Source: an uncultured Chloroflexota bacterium
Lineage (GTDB): Bacteria; Chloroflexota; Dehalococcoidia; SM23-28-2; RBG-16-64-32
Direction: 5' to 3'
Assembly: GCA_913056415.1 (NCBI GenBank)
Contig: CAJXNA010000047.1
Location: forward strand, 1-10,952
Length of the DNA stretch: 10,952 bases
Shown here: piece by piece, positions 1 to 6,333 of the stretch
Numbering within the stretch: the first letter of the stretch is position 1
How the letters are laid out: each line of letters begins with the position of its first letter
Notes under the pieces: generated by a model
What the model was told of the DNA's origin: nothing
What the model saw: only the letters and a program-made list of their open reading frames with translations
The model's database searches: none
Translations under genes and position numbers: made by a program

Positions 1-8
1 GCGGCGGG

Positions 9-1280
9 CTAGTCGGCCTGGGCGGGGGCGGTGGCCTCGGGCGCCGGCGGCGGTTGGCGTTCGCGCCGGAGGATGGGCGACCAGAGGGCGAGGAGGGGGA
101 GGGCGAGGACGGCGATGAGGGCGCCGCCGGCCCAGAACGCGGTGGCCAGGGAGGCTCGTTCGGCCAGGAGGCCCAGCAGGGGGGCGCTGGGGATAAGCAC
201 GGCGGCCCGGATCAGGTTGGTGAGCGAGATGACGGTGGCCCGATGCTCTGAGGGGACGCGGCGGTTGAGGTAGTCGGTGATGGCGGGTTGGGAGAGGAAG
301 ACCACAAGCGCCATGAAAGGGAAGGCGATCTGGGCGTAGACGGAGTCCCAGAGGGCGAGCATAGCGTATGAGGCGAGAAGGATGGCGGGCATGAGGTAGA
401 AGGTCTGCCGTTCGCCGAGGGCGGTAACGATGCGGTAGGCGGCGACGGCGCCGATGATGCCGGCGATTCGCGCAGGCGTCTGCCAGAGGCCGACTGCGCC
501 CAGGCTGATGTCATGCTCGCGCAGAAACGGCTGGAAGAAGAAGATGGGGGCGAGGCTGCCGATGCTGATGAGGCCGAAGTAGAGGACGGCGTATCGGACG
601 GCGGGGCGGCGGCGCACGATATCGATGCTGTCGGCGATCACCTGGCGGTAGCTGAGGCGGTGTCCGGTTCTCGCCTCGGGTGCGGGCTCGGTGAAGGTGA
701 CGGCGACGAGCACGGCCAGGGCGGCGATGCCGCCGCTGAGGATGATGGGGAGGGAGAGGTTAGTAGCGGCGGCCACGGGGGCGCCCAGGAGGGTGCCCGC
801 CAGGGCGGCGACGGTGAACATGCCCCAGGCGCGGCCGTAGATGCGGGGGTAGTCGTCCTCCCGGCCCAGCGCTTTCAGGGAGTCGTACAGGAACGCCGAC
901 TCGGTCCCCATCAGGAACGAGAAGCCGACGCCCCATATGAGGTAGGAGACGAGGATCAGCTCGAACGAGGTAGCGAGGCCGAACAGGGTGACGGCGGCGC
1001 TGAGGGCGCAGGCGGAGGTGATGAGCGTCGGCTTGCGACCCCATCGGTCGGCGATGGCGGCGGCGGGGAGCTGGAGAGCGATGATGCTCAGCCAGAAGGG
1101 CACGTCTATCAGGGTGACCTGCCCCAGGGTGAGGCCGCGCTCCTCCGTCAGGTAGATGACCCATATGGGCCACCAAAGCTGGAAGTTCAGCAGGAACTGG
1201 AACAGGTAGAACTTCCTGATGTTAGCTTGATAGCGGGTGGCAAGGCGCGAGTCTAGGGGGGACCCAGGGGACCCCTGCAA
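9..1280 (-). CDS. MFS transporter, probable efflux permease
   Basis: Complete 423-residue major facilitator superfamily protein, about the usual 12-helix length, with alternating hydrophobic segments throughout. The MFS motif A loop between helices 2 and 3 is visible as ADRWGRKP (residues 77-84). A family-typical stretch ESAFLYDSLKALGRED lies near residues 127-142, between helices 4 and 5. The tail is Pro/Ala/Glu-rich and cytoplasmic. The start is TTG at 1280, chosen because a perfect Shine-Dalgarno (AGAAGGAGGT) ends 5 bases upstream and no ATG occurs until well inside the transmembrane region. These features resemble drug or sugar efflux permeases, but the substrate cannot be read from sequence. 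It is the last of three minus-strand genes (rsmG, Yip1-like, MFS), separated from its neighbour by about 110 bp containing a GC palindrome, so co-transcription is uncertain. Confidence 0.9.
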   Translation of the reverse strand: MQGSPGSPLDSRLATRYQANIRKFYLFQFLLNFQLWWPIWVIYLTEERGLTLGQVTLIDVPFWLSIIALQLPAAAIADRWGRKPTLITSACALSAAVTLFGLATSFELILVSYLIWGVGFSFLMGTESAFLYDSLKALGREDDYPRIYGRAWGMFTVAALAGTLLGAPVAAATNLSLPIILSGGIAALAVLVAVTFTEPAPEARTGHRLSYRQVIADSIDIVRRRPAVRYAVLYFGLISIGSLAPIFFFQPFLREHDISLGAVGLWQTPARIAGIIGAVAAYRIVTALGERQTFYLMPAILLASYAMLALWDSVYAQIAFPFMALVVFLSQPAITDYLNRRVPSEHRATVISLTNLIRAAVLIPSAPLLGLLAERASLATAFWAGGALIAVLALPLLALWSPILRRERQPPPAPEATAPAQAD

Positions 1281-1285
1281 GCGGG

Positions 1286-1295
1286 ACCTCCTTCT
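1286..1295 (-). promoter_or_regulatory. Strong Shine-Dalgarno deciding the TTG start of the MFS gene
   Basis: The minus strand reads AGAAGGAGGT, an exact complement of the 16S anti-SD, 5 bases before TTG at 1280. It is the best ribosome binding site in the window and supports a rare start codon. Confidence 0.8.
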
Positions 1296-1325
1296 GTACG
1301 CCGGTGGTGTGGACTGGGACGGCTA

Positions 1326-1342
1326 GCCTGCCGCCGGCAGGC
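1326..1342. repeat. GC-rich palindrome, copy 1
   Basis: Perfect 8-bp inverted repeat (GCCTGCCG / CGGCAGGC) around a single central C, in the gap between the MFS and Yip1-like genes. It shares the core CCTGCC..GCCGGCAGG with a second copy at 2039-2054. As a stem it has almost no loop and no following T-run, so it does not look like a rho-independent terminator. It is better read as a dispersed palindromic repeat or a protein-binding site. Confidence 0.6.
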
Positions 1343-1391
1343 ACGCTTAGCTTACCGCAGGTCTAGGGCGAGGAAGAAGTGAGAGGGCTGC

Positions 1392-2018
1392 TTAGAAGCT
1401 AAGGTCAAAGAAGAATAGCCCGGGGGCCAGGCCACCTATTTGCGCTCCCCCTGTGGAGCTCACCTCGCCGATGTTGGCGAGAACACCCATCACTACGGCG
1501 AAAACGGCAAATCCCGCGAAGTTTGCCACCAGGATCTGGCGCGGCTCTGCGCTGGACGCAGATTCAGTAGCGAAGTAAGTAAGCAGCACGGCACAGGTCA
1601 TGGAGAAGACGCCAAATGGGATAGAGAAACCGACGACGGCGATGAGGATGCTGATCCCTACCGGTGCGAAGGCGAAACCCATTGTGCGGATCAGCTCGGA
1701 GAAGTCGACGCGTGCGCCGTAGGCCCGCGCCAGCACTTGGAACACCAGGTATACCCAGATGAACCAGGCCAGGGTCTGGAGGATGCTGCCAACGACGAGG
1801 GACTTGATGAAGACCTCGGTGGCCTCCACCTCACCCCATTGGACGGCCCAGAGCCAGGAGCCTATCCCTGCCATGACGCTGGCGCCGAAGACGATTACGA
1901 TCGCGCTGGGAGTGGCGGAGGGTTCGGAACGGATCTCGTCGAAGATGGTCACGTCAAGGCGGATCAGCCTAACCAGCCAGCCGCTGACGCTGTGGAGGTT
2001 GCTAGTCTGGTAGCTCAT
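1392..2018 (-). CDS. Yip1-family integral membrane protein
   Basis: 208 residues with about five hydrophobic segments (roughly 38-58, 73-98, 112-132, 135-152, 162-182). The N-terminal stretch LDVTIFDEIRSEPSAT (21-36) and the RTMGFAFAPVG motif (111-121) before helix 3 are the pattern seen in bacterial Yip1-domain proteins. In eukaryotes Yip1 proteins act in membrane traffic; the bacterial members have no established role, so no function is assigned. The ATG at 2018 follows a GAGGGGAGC Shine-Dalgarno at a normal distance. A hydrophobic C-terminal end (LAPGLFFFDLSF) is unusual but gives no clue. It is transcribed in the same direction as rsmG upstream, with a 149-bp gap holding a hairpin, a palindrome and a weak promoter, so it probably has its own transcript. 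Confidence 0.72.
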   Translation of the reverse strand: MSYQTSNLHSVSGWLVRLIRLDVTIFDEIRSEPSATPSAIVIVFGASVMAGIGSWLWAVQWGEVEATEVFIKSLVVGSILQTLAWFIWVYLVFQVLARAYGARVDFSELIRTMGFAFAPVGISILIAVVGFSIPFGVFSMTCAVLLTYFATESASSAEPRQILVANFAGFAVFAVVMGVLANIGEVSSTGGAQIGGLAPGLFFFDLSF

Positions 2019-2038
2019 CTGTCGCTCCCCTCGGCGGA

Positions 2039-2054
2039 CCTGCCCGCCGGCAGG
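2039..2054. repeat. GC-rich palindrome, copy 2
   Basis: Inverted repeat CCTGCC / GGCAGG around CGCC, directly followed by a further CAGG. It matches copy 1 at 1326-1342 except for one extra C in the centre. It lies 21 bp upstream of the Yip1-like start codon, so it would be in that gene's leader. Confidence 0.55.
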
Positions 2055-2109
2055 CAGGCTCAGGTCGCATCCGCATCTGGCGCCCGTTATGGAGGGTCTG
2101 CACCATTTC

Positions 2110-2138
2110 TTTATAAGCCATTTCCGTAGTAGCTGGTT
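2110..2138 (-). promoter_or_regulatory. Weak candidate promoter for the Yip1-like gene
   Basis: The minus strand has TATAAA (2110-2115) as a possible -10. The hexamer 17 bp upstream (AACCAG, 2133-2138) matches TTGACA poorly and overlaps the hairpin at 2129-2146. The assignment rests mainly on the -10 and on position. Confidence 0.3.
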
Positions 2139-2146
2139 ACAGCTAC
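2129..2146 (-). other. 7-bp hairpin just downstream of rsmG
   Basis: Perfect inverted repeat GTAGCTG-GTTA-CAGCTAC beginning 21 bp after the rsmG stop codon. Its position suggests an end-of-transcript structure for rsmG, but there is no T-run on the minus strand after it (the sequence continues TACTACGGAAATGG), so it is not a canonical intrinsic terminator. It could also be an operator for the downstream gene. Confidence 0.45.
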
Positions 2147-2167
2147 CTAGCTTGACTCCTTCTCCTA

Positions 2168-2884
2168 TTAACGCAAGGGACGCTTAGCAGGTATACCGGT
2201 GCGACGCGGGAAACGCTGAGGTGTATCTGAGGCCTTGCGGACAATCACCAGAGTAGGCGACGTCTCAGCACCGGGGATATGGAGGGGGTGAATCGATTCG
2301 ACGTGGCCGCCGCAGGCCCGTAGGGCGGCGGCGGCCTCTCTCACCTCGCGTGGGGCGCCGCTTCCCTTGGGAGCGGCGAGCACGCCGCCGAGCCGGAGGA
2401 AGGGCAAGGTCAGCTCCACCAGGGTGGGCAGGGGGGCGACGGCGCGGGCCAGCACCAGTTCGTACGCTTCGCGGTGTTCGGGGTTGTGCGCCACCTCTTC
2501 GGCGCGATCGTTGACCACGGTAACCCGCTCCAGGCTGAGCCTCTGCACCAGGCGTTCGAGGAAGGCGGCGCGCTTGGCGTTCGCCTCCAGCAGGGTGAGC
2601 CTCAAGGCCGGACGCACGATCTTGATGGGCAGGCCGGGGAAGCCGGCGCCGCTGCCGATATCGATGGCGGTTTTTCCCAGCGCATCTATCTCTTCAAGGG
2701 CGGCGAGCAGCGCCAAGGGCTCCAGAAAGTGGCGGCGCTGCACCGCCTCCGGGTCGGTGAGAGCGGTGAGGCGCAGATGGGGCCGAGCCGCTTTCAGTTC
2801 GTCCAAATAGGTACGGAACTTTTTCAGCTGGCTTGGCCGCAACCCAAATCTTAACCGTTTTGCACCATCAGCGAGGATTCTCAT
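2168..2884 (-). CDS. rsmG: 16S rRNA (guanine(527)-N7)-methyltransferase RsmG (GidB)
   Basis: 238 residues, the normal length for RsmG, a cytosolic SAM-dependent enzyme that methylates G527 in the 530 loop of 16S rRNA; loss of it is known to give low-level streptomycin resistance. The family blocks occur in order: LRLTALTDPEAVQRRHFLEPL (37-57, the usual NLTAI..RHF.DSL block), the SAM-binding glycine loop DIGSGAGFPGLPIK (75-88), LLEANAKRAAFL as the second strand and acidic residue, and RAVAPLPTLVELTLPFL followed by GGVLAAPKG. The frame stays open upstream to 3193, but that extension has no RsmG similarity and is antisense to the CAP gene, so ATG 2884 is preferred although no clear Shine-Dalgarno precedes it. 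Usual neighbours such as mnmG or parAB are absent here. Confidence 0.95.
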   Translation of the reverse strand: MRILADGAKRLRFGLRPSQLKKFRTYLDELKAARPHLRLTALTDPEAVQRRHFLEPLALLAALEEIDALGKTAIDIGSGAGFPGLPIKIVRPALRLTLLEANAKRAAFLERLVQRLSLERVTVVNDRAEEVAHNPEHREAYELVLARAVAPLPTLVELTLPFLRLGGVLAAPKGSGAPREVREAAAALRACGGHVESIHPLHIPGAETSPTLVIVRKASDTPQRFPRRTGIPAKRPLR

Positions 2885-2886
2885 GC

Positions 2887-2913
2887 TGTAACGGCTGTCA
2901 ATTTGGGCTCGTC
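2887..2913 (+). promoter_or_regulatory. ECF-sigma-like promoter motif upstream of the CAP gene
   Basis: TGTAAC (2887-2892), 17 bp, then CGTC (2910-2913). The AAC-type -35 and CGT-type -10 with a 16-17 bp spacer is the general form of ECF sigma promoters. The same form with the same spacing occurs at 4752-4777 upstream of the sigma gene. It would start transcription near 2920, about 100 bp before the CAP start codon. This is inference from motif form; no consensus for this sigma factor is known. Confidence 0.4.
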
Positions 2914-2989
2914 TAACTTTATGCAAACAGGAAGGCGAGGAGCGCTGGCCTGGAAACCGAACTCCCCGCCAAAGAACACGCCTGGGCTT

Positions 2990-3017
2990 TTGGCCCTTAA
3001 GCGCAGCTGGATTATAG
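2990..3017 (+). promoter_or_regulatory. Alternative -35/-10 pair next to the CAP start codon
   Basis: TTGGCC (2990-2995), 16 bp, TTATAG (3012-3017). The -10 ends only 3 bases before the GTG start, so a transcript would be leaderless or begin inside the gene. The same bases read TATAAT on the minus strand (3011-3016), which could instead be a -10 for rsmG with a 119-nt leader, though its -35 (GTCCTG) is poor. Confidence 0.25.
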
Positions 3018-3020
3018 CAC

Positions 3021-3935
3021 GTGGAAAGTCCCACAGGACTATTCGAGAAGGCGTTAAGACGTCCTCTCCTCATAGCGTTGTTGGCCTTCGTCATAGCGGT
3101 CGTAGCGGCTTTCGCCGTGGCGGGGATGCCCAGGGGCGCCGAGGCGGACCCTGCCATAGATGGGGAAGAGCAGGCTTTCCTGGGTCTTATCAATAGCTAC
3201 CGGGCGCAGAACGGCTTAGGCACCCTCTCCCTCAACACTGAGCTCAACAACGCCGGCGACTGGATGAGCAACGACATGGGGGTGAATGACTACTTCAGCC
3301 ACACAGACTCCCTGGGCCGGGACCCGTTCCAGCGCATGGCCGATTTCGGCTACAGCTACAACACTTGGAAGGGCGAGAACCTGGCGGCGGGCGTGGAGAC
3401 GGCGCAGGCCGCATTCGATATTTTTAAGGGCTCGCCTGGGCATAACGCTAACATGCTGAATGAGAACTTCACGGTGATCGGCATCGCGCGGGCCTACGGC
3501 GCCGGCTCCACTTATGGCTGGTACTGGACGACGGACTTCGGCGGGCAGGGCTCAGGGCTGCCCCCTGCTGACCCCGCGCCGCCGCCGGCCGCGCCGGTTC
3601 CTACGCCCGTACCTACGCCTGTACCCACGCCTGTACCTACGCCTGTACCCACACCGGTTCCGACTCCTGTGCCCACCCCCTCGCCTACACCTGTCCCGCC
3701 GCCCAGCCAGGAGGTCATCGAGTCAGCGCTCAGCGCTTATTTGCAGAAGCTGAGCGTGACTGGAGTGCAGGACTCCGTTCTGCGGACCGTCTCCTACTTT
3801 GCAGAGCGATACCTTGTGGTCAGCAACGGATTGCTGGCTCTGGAGACTGATGGGGATGAGGAGGAGGGGGATTTCGAGGTCAGGCTGGCCGACGTCAGGA
3901 TGGGTGGGCCGTGGCTGGCGGCGTCTAAGTCCTAG
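3021..3935 (+). CDS. Exported CAP/SCP-domain protein with VPTP-repeat linker
   Basis: 304 residues. Residues 14-36 form a hydrophobic signal or anchor after a short basic segment (KALRR), with a plausible signal peptidase I site after AEA (40-42). Residues 50-175 form a CAP domain (cysteine-rich secretory/antigen 5/PR-1, as in YkwD-like bacterial proteins): ALINSYR-type helix at 53-61, S93-H94, GEN at 118-120, GHNANML at 140-146 and WTTDFG at 169-174. The usual metal-site His and Glu positions (H94, E119, H141) are present. A proline-rich stalk (180-230) then leads to an acidic C-terminal part of about 75 residues with no recognised domain. Start is GTG 3021, because a stop codon lies two codons upstream in frame; there is no good Shine-Dalgarno. 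No LPXTG-type sorting signal is present. Function is unknown; CAP proteins are extracellular with varied roles. Confidence 0.88.
   Translation: MESPTGLFEKALRRPLLIALLAFVIAVVAAFAVAGMPRGAEADPAIDGEEQAFLGLINSYRAQNGLGTLSLNTELNNAGDWMSNDMGVNDYFSHTDSLGRDPFQRMADFGYSYNTWKGENLAAGVETAQAAFDIFKGSPGHNANMLNENFTVIGIARAYGAGSTYGWYWTTDFGGQGSGLPPADPAPPPAAPVPTPVPTPVPTPVPTPVPTPVPTPVPTPSPTPVPPPSQEVIESALSAYLQKLSVTGVQDSVLRTVSYFAERYLVVSNGLLALETDGDEEEGDFEVRLADVRMGGPWLAASKS
3597..3692 (+). repeat. 12-bp tandem repeat encoding VPTP units
   Basis: Eight consecutive 12-bp units: seven encode Val-Pro-Thr-Pro and the eighth Ser-Pro-Thr-Pro, in frame with the CAP gene (residues 193-224). Units differ mostly at third codon positions, so the array is diverged rather than freshly expanded. 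It forms an extended stalk between the CAP domain and the C-terminal part. Confidence 0.9.
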
Positions 3936-4675
3936 CTTCCGCCGGCGGCCTGACCGGAGGCCAGATCCAGCACCCTCTCCGCCCGCACGATGACGCGGTG
4001 GCTGTAGTTTCCGCCGATGGGGTTGCTGTAGTCTTTCTGCCAGGTGCCGCCACAGGTGATAAGTGTGAGCACGTCCTTGGACGTGGCGTCCATAACATCG
4101 ACAACGTTGGGGTCGTCGTAAGCGGTCGCCACGTTGCCGGTCACCCTGTATCGGAGCTGGTTACCATCCTCTAGATCTAGCGTTATCTGGTCGCCGATCT
4201 GGAGCTCGCGAAGGTGGTAGAAGACGCCCTCAACGGGCATGCCCCAGTAGTACCAGTCTACGTGGCCGGAGAACACGGCGTTGCTGCCGCGGCCGGGAGG
4301 GGCGCTGAAGCTGTACCACGCCACCTCATCGCCGGCGTTGGGGACCTCCGGATAGTTGCTGGCGTCCAGCCCCATGGTGAGGACGGAGGCGTCCACTCCG
4401 ATGCTGGGGATGCCGATGCGGGTGGGCGCCGGAGTGTCCGGTTCGCTCAGCGCCTCCGAATCAGCGGCAGGGGCCGCTTCGTGTTCCTGGAGGATCTCCT
4501 CCAGACTGCCCTCGCTGGGCAGATCGACGTTATCGTCGCTCAGGGCGACGAAGATGCTGACCAGCCCGGCGACCAGAAGCGAGGTTGAGGCGAAGAAGAC
4601 CAGGCCGGTGATAGCCAGGCGTCGGTTGATACTGCTGAGGCGTTCGCGCATCGAATCAATATAGCGGCCAGTCAT
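3932..4675 (-). CDS. Sortase, class E/F type
   Basis: 247 residues. A short basic cytoplasmic N-terminus (RERLSSINRR) precedes one membrane anchor (about 20-45), then an acidic Ser/Glu/Pro spacer, then the sortase fold from TRIGIPSIGVDASV (85-98). The catalytic triad is visible: His138 in FSGHVDW, Cys208 in LTLITCGG, and Arg227 in SHRVIV. Sortases are extracytoplasmic transpeptidases that cleave C-terminal sorting motifs and attach proteins to cell-surface amines. The TLITCGG and SHRVIV forms suit class E/F enzymes of Actinobacteria and Chloroflexota; the exact class is not certain. Its stop overlaps that of the CAP gene by 4 bp (CTAG), convergently. ATG 4675 is the first start; ATG 4651 (residue 9) is possible, and neither has a good Shine-Dalgarno. 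No substrate with a sorting signal is seen in this window. Confidence 0.9.
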   Translation of the reverse strand: MTGRYIDSMRERLSSINRRLAITGLVFFASTSLLVAGLVSIFVALSDDNVDLPSEGSLEEILQEHEAAPAADSEALSEPDTPAPTRIGIPSIGVDASVLTMGLDASNYPEVPNAGDEVAWYSFSAPPGRGSNAVFSGHVDWYYWGMPVEGVFYHLRELQIGDQITLDLEDGNQLRYRVTGNVATAYDDPNVVDVMDATSKDVLTLITCGGTWQKDYSNPIGGNYSHRVIVRAERVLDLASGQAAGGS

Positions 4676-4697
4676 TGGGGCGGATGACCGCTTCTCT

Positions 4698-4726
4698 ATT
4701 ATACGACTATATGGCTATACGGCTGA
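4698..4726 (-). promoter_or_regulatory. Candidate promoter for the sortase gene
   Basis: The minus strand carries a perfect TATAAT (4698-4703). The hexamer 17 bp upstream, TCAGCC (4721-4726), is a weak -35. The transcript would begin around 4691, giving a leader of about 16 nt. Confidence 0.45.
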
Positions 4727-4751
4727 GGGGCGGCGGCAGATTTCCACAATA

Positions 4752-4777
4752 GTAACTTTTCCATATAGGGTGGCGTT
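4752..4777 (+). promoter_or_regulatory. ECF-sigma-like promoter motif upstream of the sigma gene
   Basis: GTAAC (4752-4756) followed by TTTT, with CGTT (4774-4777) 17 bp after the AAC. This resembles ECF promoters (AAC-type -35, CGT-type -10), which often include autoregulated ones. Transcription would begin near 4784, leaving about an 80-nt leader. It has the same form as the site at 2887-2913. Confidence 0.42.
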
Positions 4778-4784
4778 CTACCAT

Positions 4785-4812
4785 TTGACGGGGAAATAGG
4801 GTATCATACTGG
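4785..4812 (+). promoter_or_regulatory. Candidate housekeeping promoter for the sigma gene
   Basis: TTGACG (4785-4790), 16 bp, TACTGG (4807-4812). The -35 is strong and the -10 weak. It lies just downstream of the ECF-like site, so the gene may have both a basal and an autoregulated promoter. Confidence 0.4.
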
Positions 4813-4863
4813 GGCAACCACCTGGGCAGCCGTTAGCAGGGGGCTGAGTGGGAGGGATGTCCC

Positions 4864-5445
4864 GTGAGCCCTAGCCTGGATGTTCATGGCGAGCGCGCAA
4901 TAGTCGACGCCGCCATTGTCGGCGACGAGGCCGCGCTGGCTGAGTTGTATAATCTCTATTTTCCCCGAGTGTACCGTTACATCATTGCCCGTATGGGCAA
5001 TCCATACGACGCGGAGGACCTCACGGAGGAGGTGTTCCTGCGAGTGCTGGACGCCATCGGGCGGTTCCAGTGGCGGGAGGCGCCGTTTTCCGCCTGGCTG
5101 TTCCGCATCGCGCACAACGCGGTGATCAGCCAGCGCCGGAAGGAGGGGGCGCGAGGACGCCCGTCCCCGCTGTCAGAGGCGCTGCCGGTGGACTCGCAGG
5201 GGCCGGAGGAGATGGTAGCGAATCGGCTGGCCTTGAACGAGGTCATGAAGGCGGCGGACACGCTTCCTGAGGCGCAGCGTCGGGTGATCGGCTACCGATT
5301 CGCCGCCGGGCTGACGGTGGCGGAGACGGCGCGGGCGATGGGTAAGGGCGAGGGGAACGTAAAGGTAATACAGCACAAGGCGATAGCAAAGCTAAGGGAG
5401 ATGCTCACCCAGAGGCCAAAAGTTCATGGGGAGAAGCGAGTTTGA
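4864..5445 (+). CDS. ECF-type RNA polymerase sigma-70 family factor
   Basis: 193 residues with the two-domain ECF layout. Region 2 spans about 22-93, including DAEDLTEEVFLRVLDAIGRF (49-68) and the -10 recognition helix FSAWLFRIAHNAVISQRR (75-92). A linker of about 35 residues follows. Region 4 spans about 128-180, including LPEAQRRVIGYRF and the helix-turn-helix TVAETARAMGKGEGNVKVIQ, which reads the -35 element. There is no region 1 or 3. It would direct RNA polymerase to a small set of promoters when released from its partner. Start is GTG 4864 with GGGAGGG 8-13 bases upstream; the ATG at 4857 is out of frame. Its 3' end overlaps the next gene by 20 bp, indicating translational coupling with the probable regulator. 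Possible autoregulation comes from the ECF-like site at 4752-4777. Confidence 0.93.
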   Translation: MSPSLDVHGERAIVDAAIVGDEAALAELYNLYFPRVYRYIIARMGNPYDAEDLTEEVFLRVLDAIGRFQWREAPFSAWLFRIAHNAVISQRRKEGARGRPSPLSEALPVDSQGPEEMVANRLALNEVMKAADTLPEAQRRVIGYRFAAGLTVAETARAMGKGEGNVKVIQHKAIAKLREMLTQRPKVHGEKRV

Positions 5446-6271
5446 GGAGATCTTTGAGGAGTGCCTTTCGGCGTTGCTGGAGGGCCGAAGGAGCATTGAG
5501 GAAAGCCTCTCCTTATACCCCGCTTGGAGGGGCCGCCTAGAGCCTCTGCTCAGGGCCGCTGAGGAGATAGCGGCCGGCCTGAACGAAGTCCCGCCTCCGC
5601 ATGTCAAGGAGCGCGGCCTTCAGCGCTTCCTGGAAGCAGCCCGCATGAGGCGTCGCCTGCAACGGATTCTGTCGTTTCAGGCGGAGAGAACGCCCTGGTG
5701 GCGCTGGGCCTCGGCCGGCCTCGCTGCGGCGGTCGTCATTGGCATGCTGGCGCTGATGAGCGTGACCCTGATGGCGGAGGATGGCGAGAGGCTCAGCCGG
5801 GTAAGCGTCAGCGTCAGCCCTTACTTCGCTATGGAGAGGAGCGCTGCTCGCGCGGCTCCGGTGCGGACTCCTCTGGAGGTGGTGCAGGAGCGGGTGGCTG
5901 TCCTGGAGGATTCGGTTCGGGATGGAGAGTCGGTGGGGGTGGCGTTTCTGGAGGCGCTGGAGGAGGCCGACAACGATCTAGCGGCGGACCTGGACAGCCC
6001 CGAAGATATAGCGCTCATGGAGCGGGTGGCGGCGGTCTCAGTAGCCAGCAGGCAGTACGAGCTGCTTCAGAAGCTGCAAGGGCAGTCGTCAGGAGAGCAG
6101 GCGCGGGCCGTAGAGGCGAGCCTGATGGCGGCGGAGGGGGTGCTGGAGAAGCTTGGGGCCACGCCGACGCCATCGCCTGAGCCGACAGCCTCACCTTCGC
6201 CCACGCCAACGCCCGCGCCTACTCCATCTGCTGAGGGCACGGCTGCGCCTTCGCCGACGCCGGCCGAGTAG
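5426..6271 (+). CDS. Single-pass membrane protein, probable anti-sigma-type partner (DUF5667-like)
   Basis: 281 residues. The cytoplasmic part (1-90) contains FEEIFEECLSALLEG..SIEESLSLYPAWRGRLEPLL, a helical pattern common in proteins encoded after ECF sigma genes in Chloroflexota. One membrane segment follows (about 94-116). The outside part (about 135-242) is acidic and helical, with LEVVQERVAVLEDSV and AVEASLMAAEGVLEKLG, in the style of DUF5667. The last 37 residues (245-281) are a Thr/Ser/Pro-rich tail. No zinc-binding HxxxCxxC anti-sigma motif is seen. The 20-bp overlap with the sigma gene and the inside-membrane-outside layout support a role in holding or modulating the sigma factor, but that is inference. 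ATG 5426 is the first start in the frame after the overlap, with only a weak AGAGG upstream. Confidence 0.75.
   Translation: MGRSEFEEIFEECLSALLEGRRSIEESLSLYPAWRGRLEPLLRAAEEIAAGLNEVPPPHVKERGLQRFLEAARMRRRLQRILSFQAERTPWWRWASAGLAAAVVIGMLALMSVTLMAEDGERLSRVSVSVSPYFAMERSAARAAPVRTPLEVVQERVAVLEDSVRDGESVGVAFLEALEEADNDLAADLDSPEDIALMERVAAVSVASRQYELLQKLQGQSSGEQARAVEASLMAAEGVLEKLGATPTPSPEPTASPSPTPTPAPTPSAEGTAAPSPTPAE
6158..6268 (+). repeat. Low-complexity Pro/Thr/Ser-coding tail
   Basis: Encodes the last 37 residues of the sigma partner, mostly TPTP, SPTP and APTP units. It is less regular than the CAP-gene repeat. In an exported protein, such a tail may cross or bind the cell wall. Confidence 0.75.
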
Positions 6272-6292
6272 ACGCTCTCTATCGGGACTCAT

Positions 6293-6321
6293 TTGACAGT
6301 GCTGGCGGGCGGCCATAGAAT
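6293..6321 (+). promoter_or_regulatory. Strong sigma-70 promoter for the GreA-fusion gene
   Basis: TTGACA (6293-6298), 17 bp, TAGAAT (6316-6321): a perfect -35, a five-of-six -10 and the ideal spacer. Transcription should begin near 6328, only about 6 nt before the ATG at 6334, so the mRNA is nearly leaderless; consistently, no Shine-Dalgarno is present. Confidence 0.8.
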
Positions 6322-6333
6322 CAAAACCCCACC

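Noticed and set aside
513..1256. Long plus-strand ORF (247 codons) opposite the MFS gene
   Set aside because: Gly/Glu/Asp-rich shadow frame of a clear membrane transporter; high GC produces long antisense frames.
1440..2129. 229-codon plus-strand ORF opposite the Yip1-like gene
   Set aside because: Charged, low-complexity antisense shadow; the minus-strand frame has coherent membrane helices and a good Shine-Dalgarno.
2897..2902. TTGACA on the minus strand just before rsmG
   Set aside because: No -10 at a proper distance; transcription would begin inside the coding region.
2885..3193. N-terminal extension of rsmG to 341 residues
   Set aside because: The extra 103 residues have no RsmG similarity and lie antisense to the CAP gene; ATG 2884 gives the normal family length.
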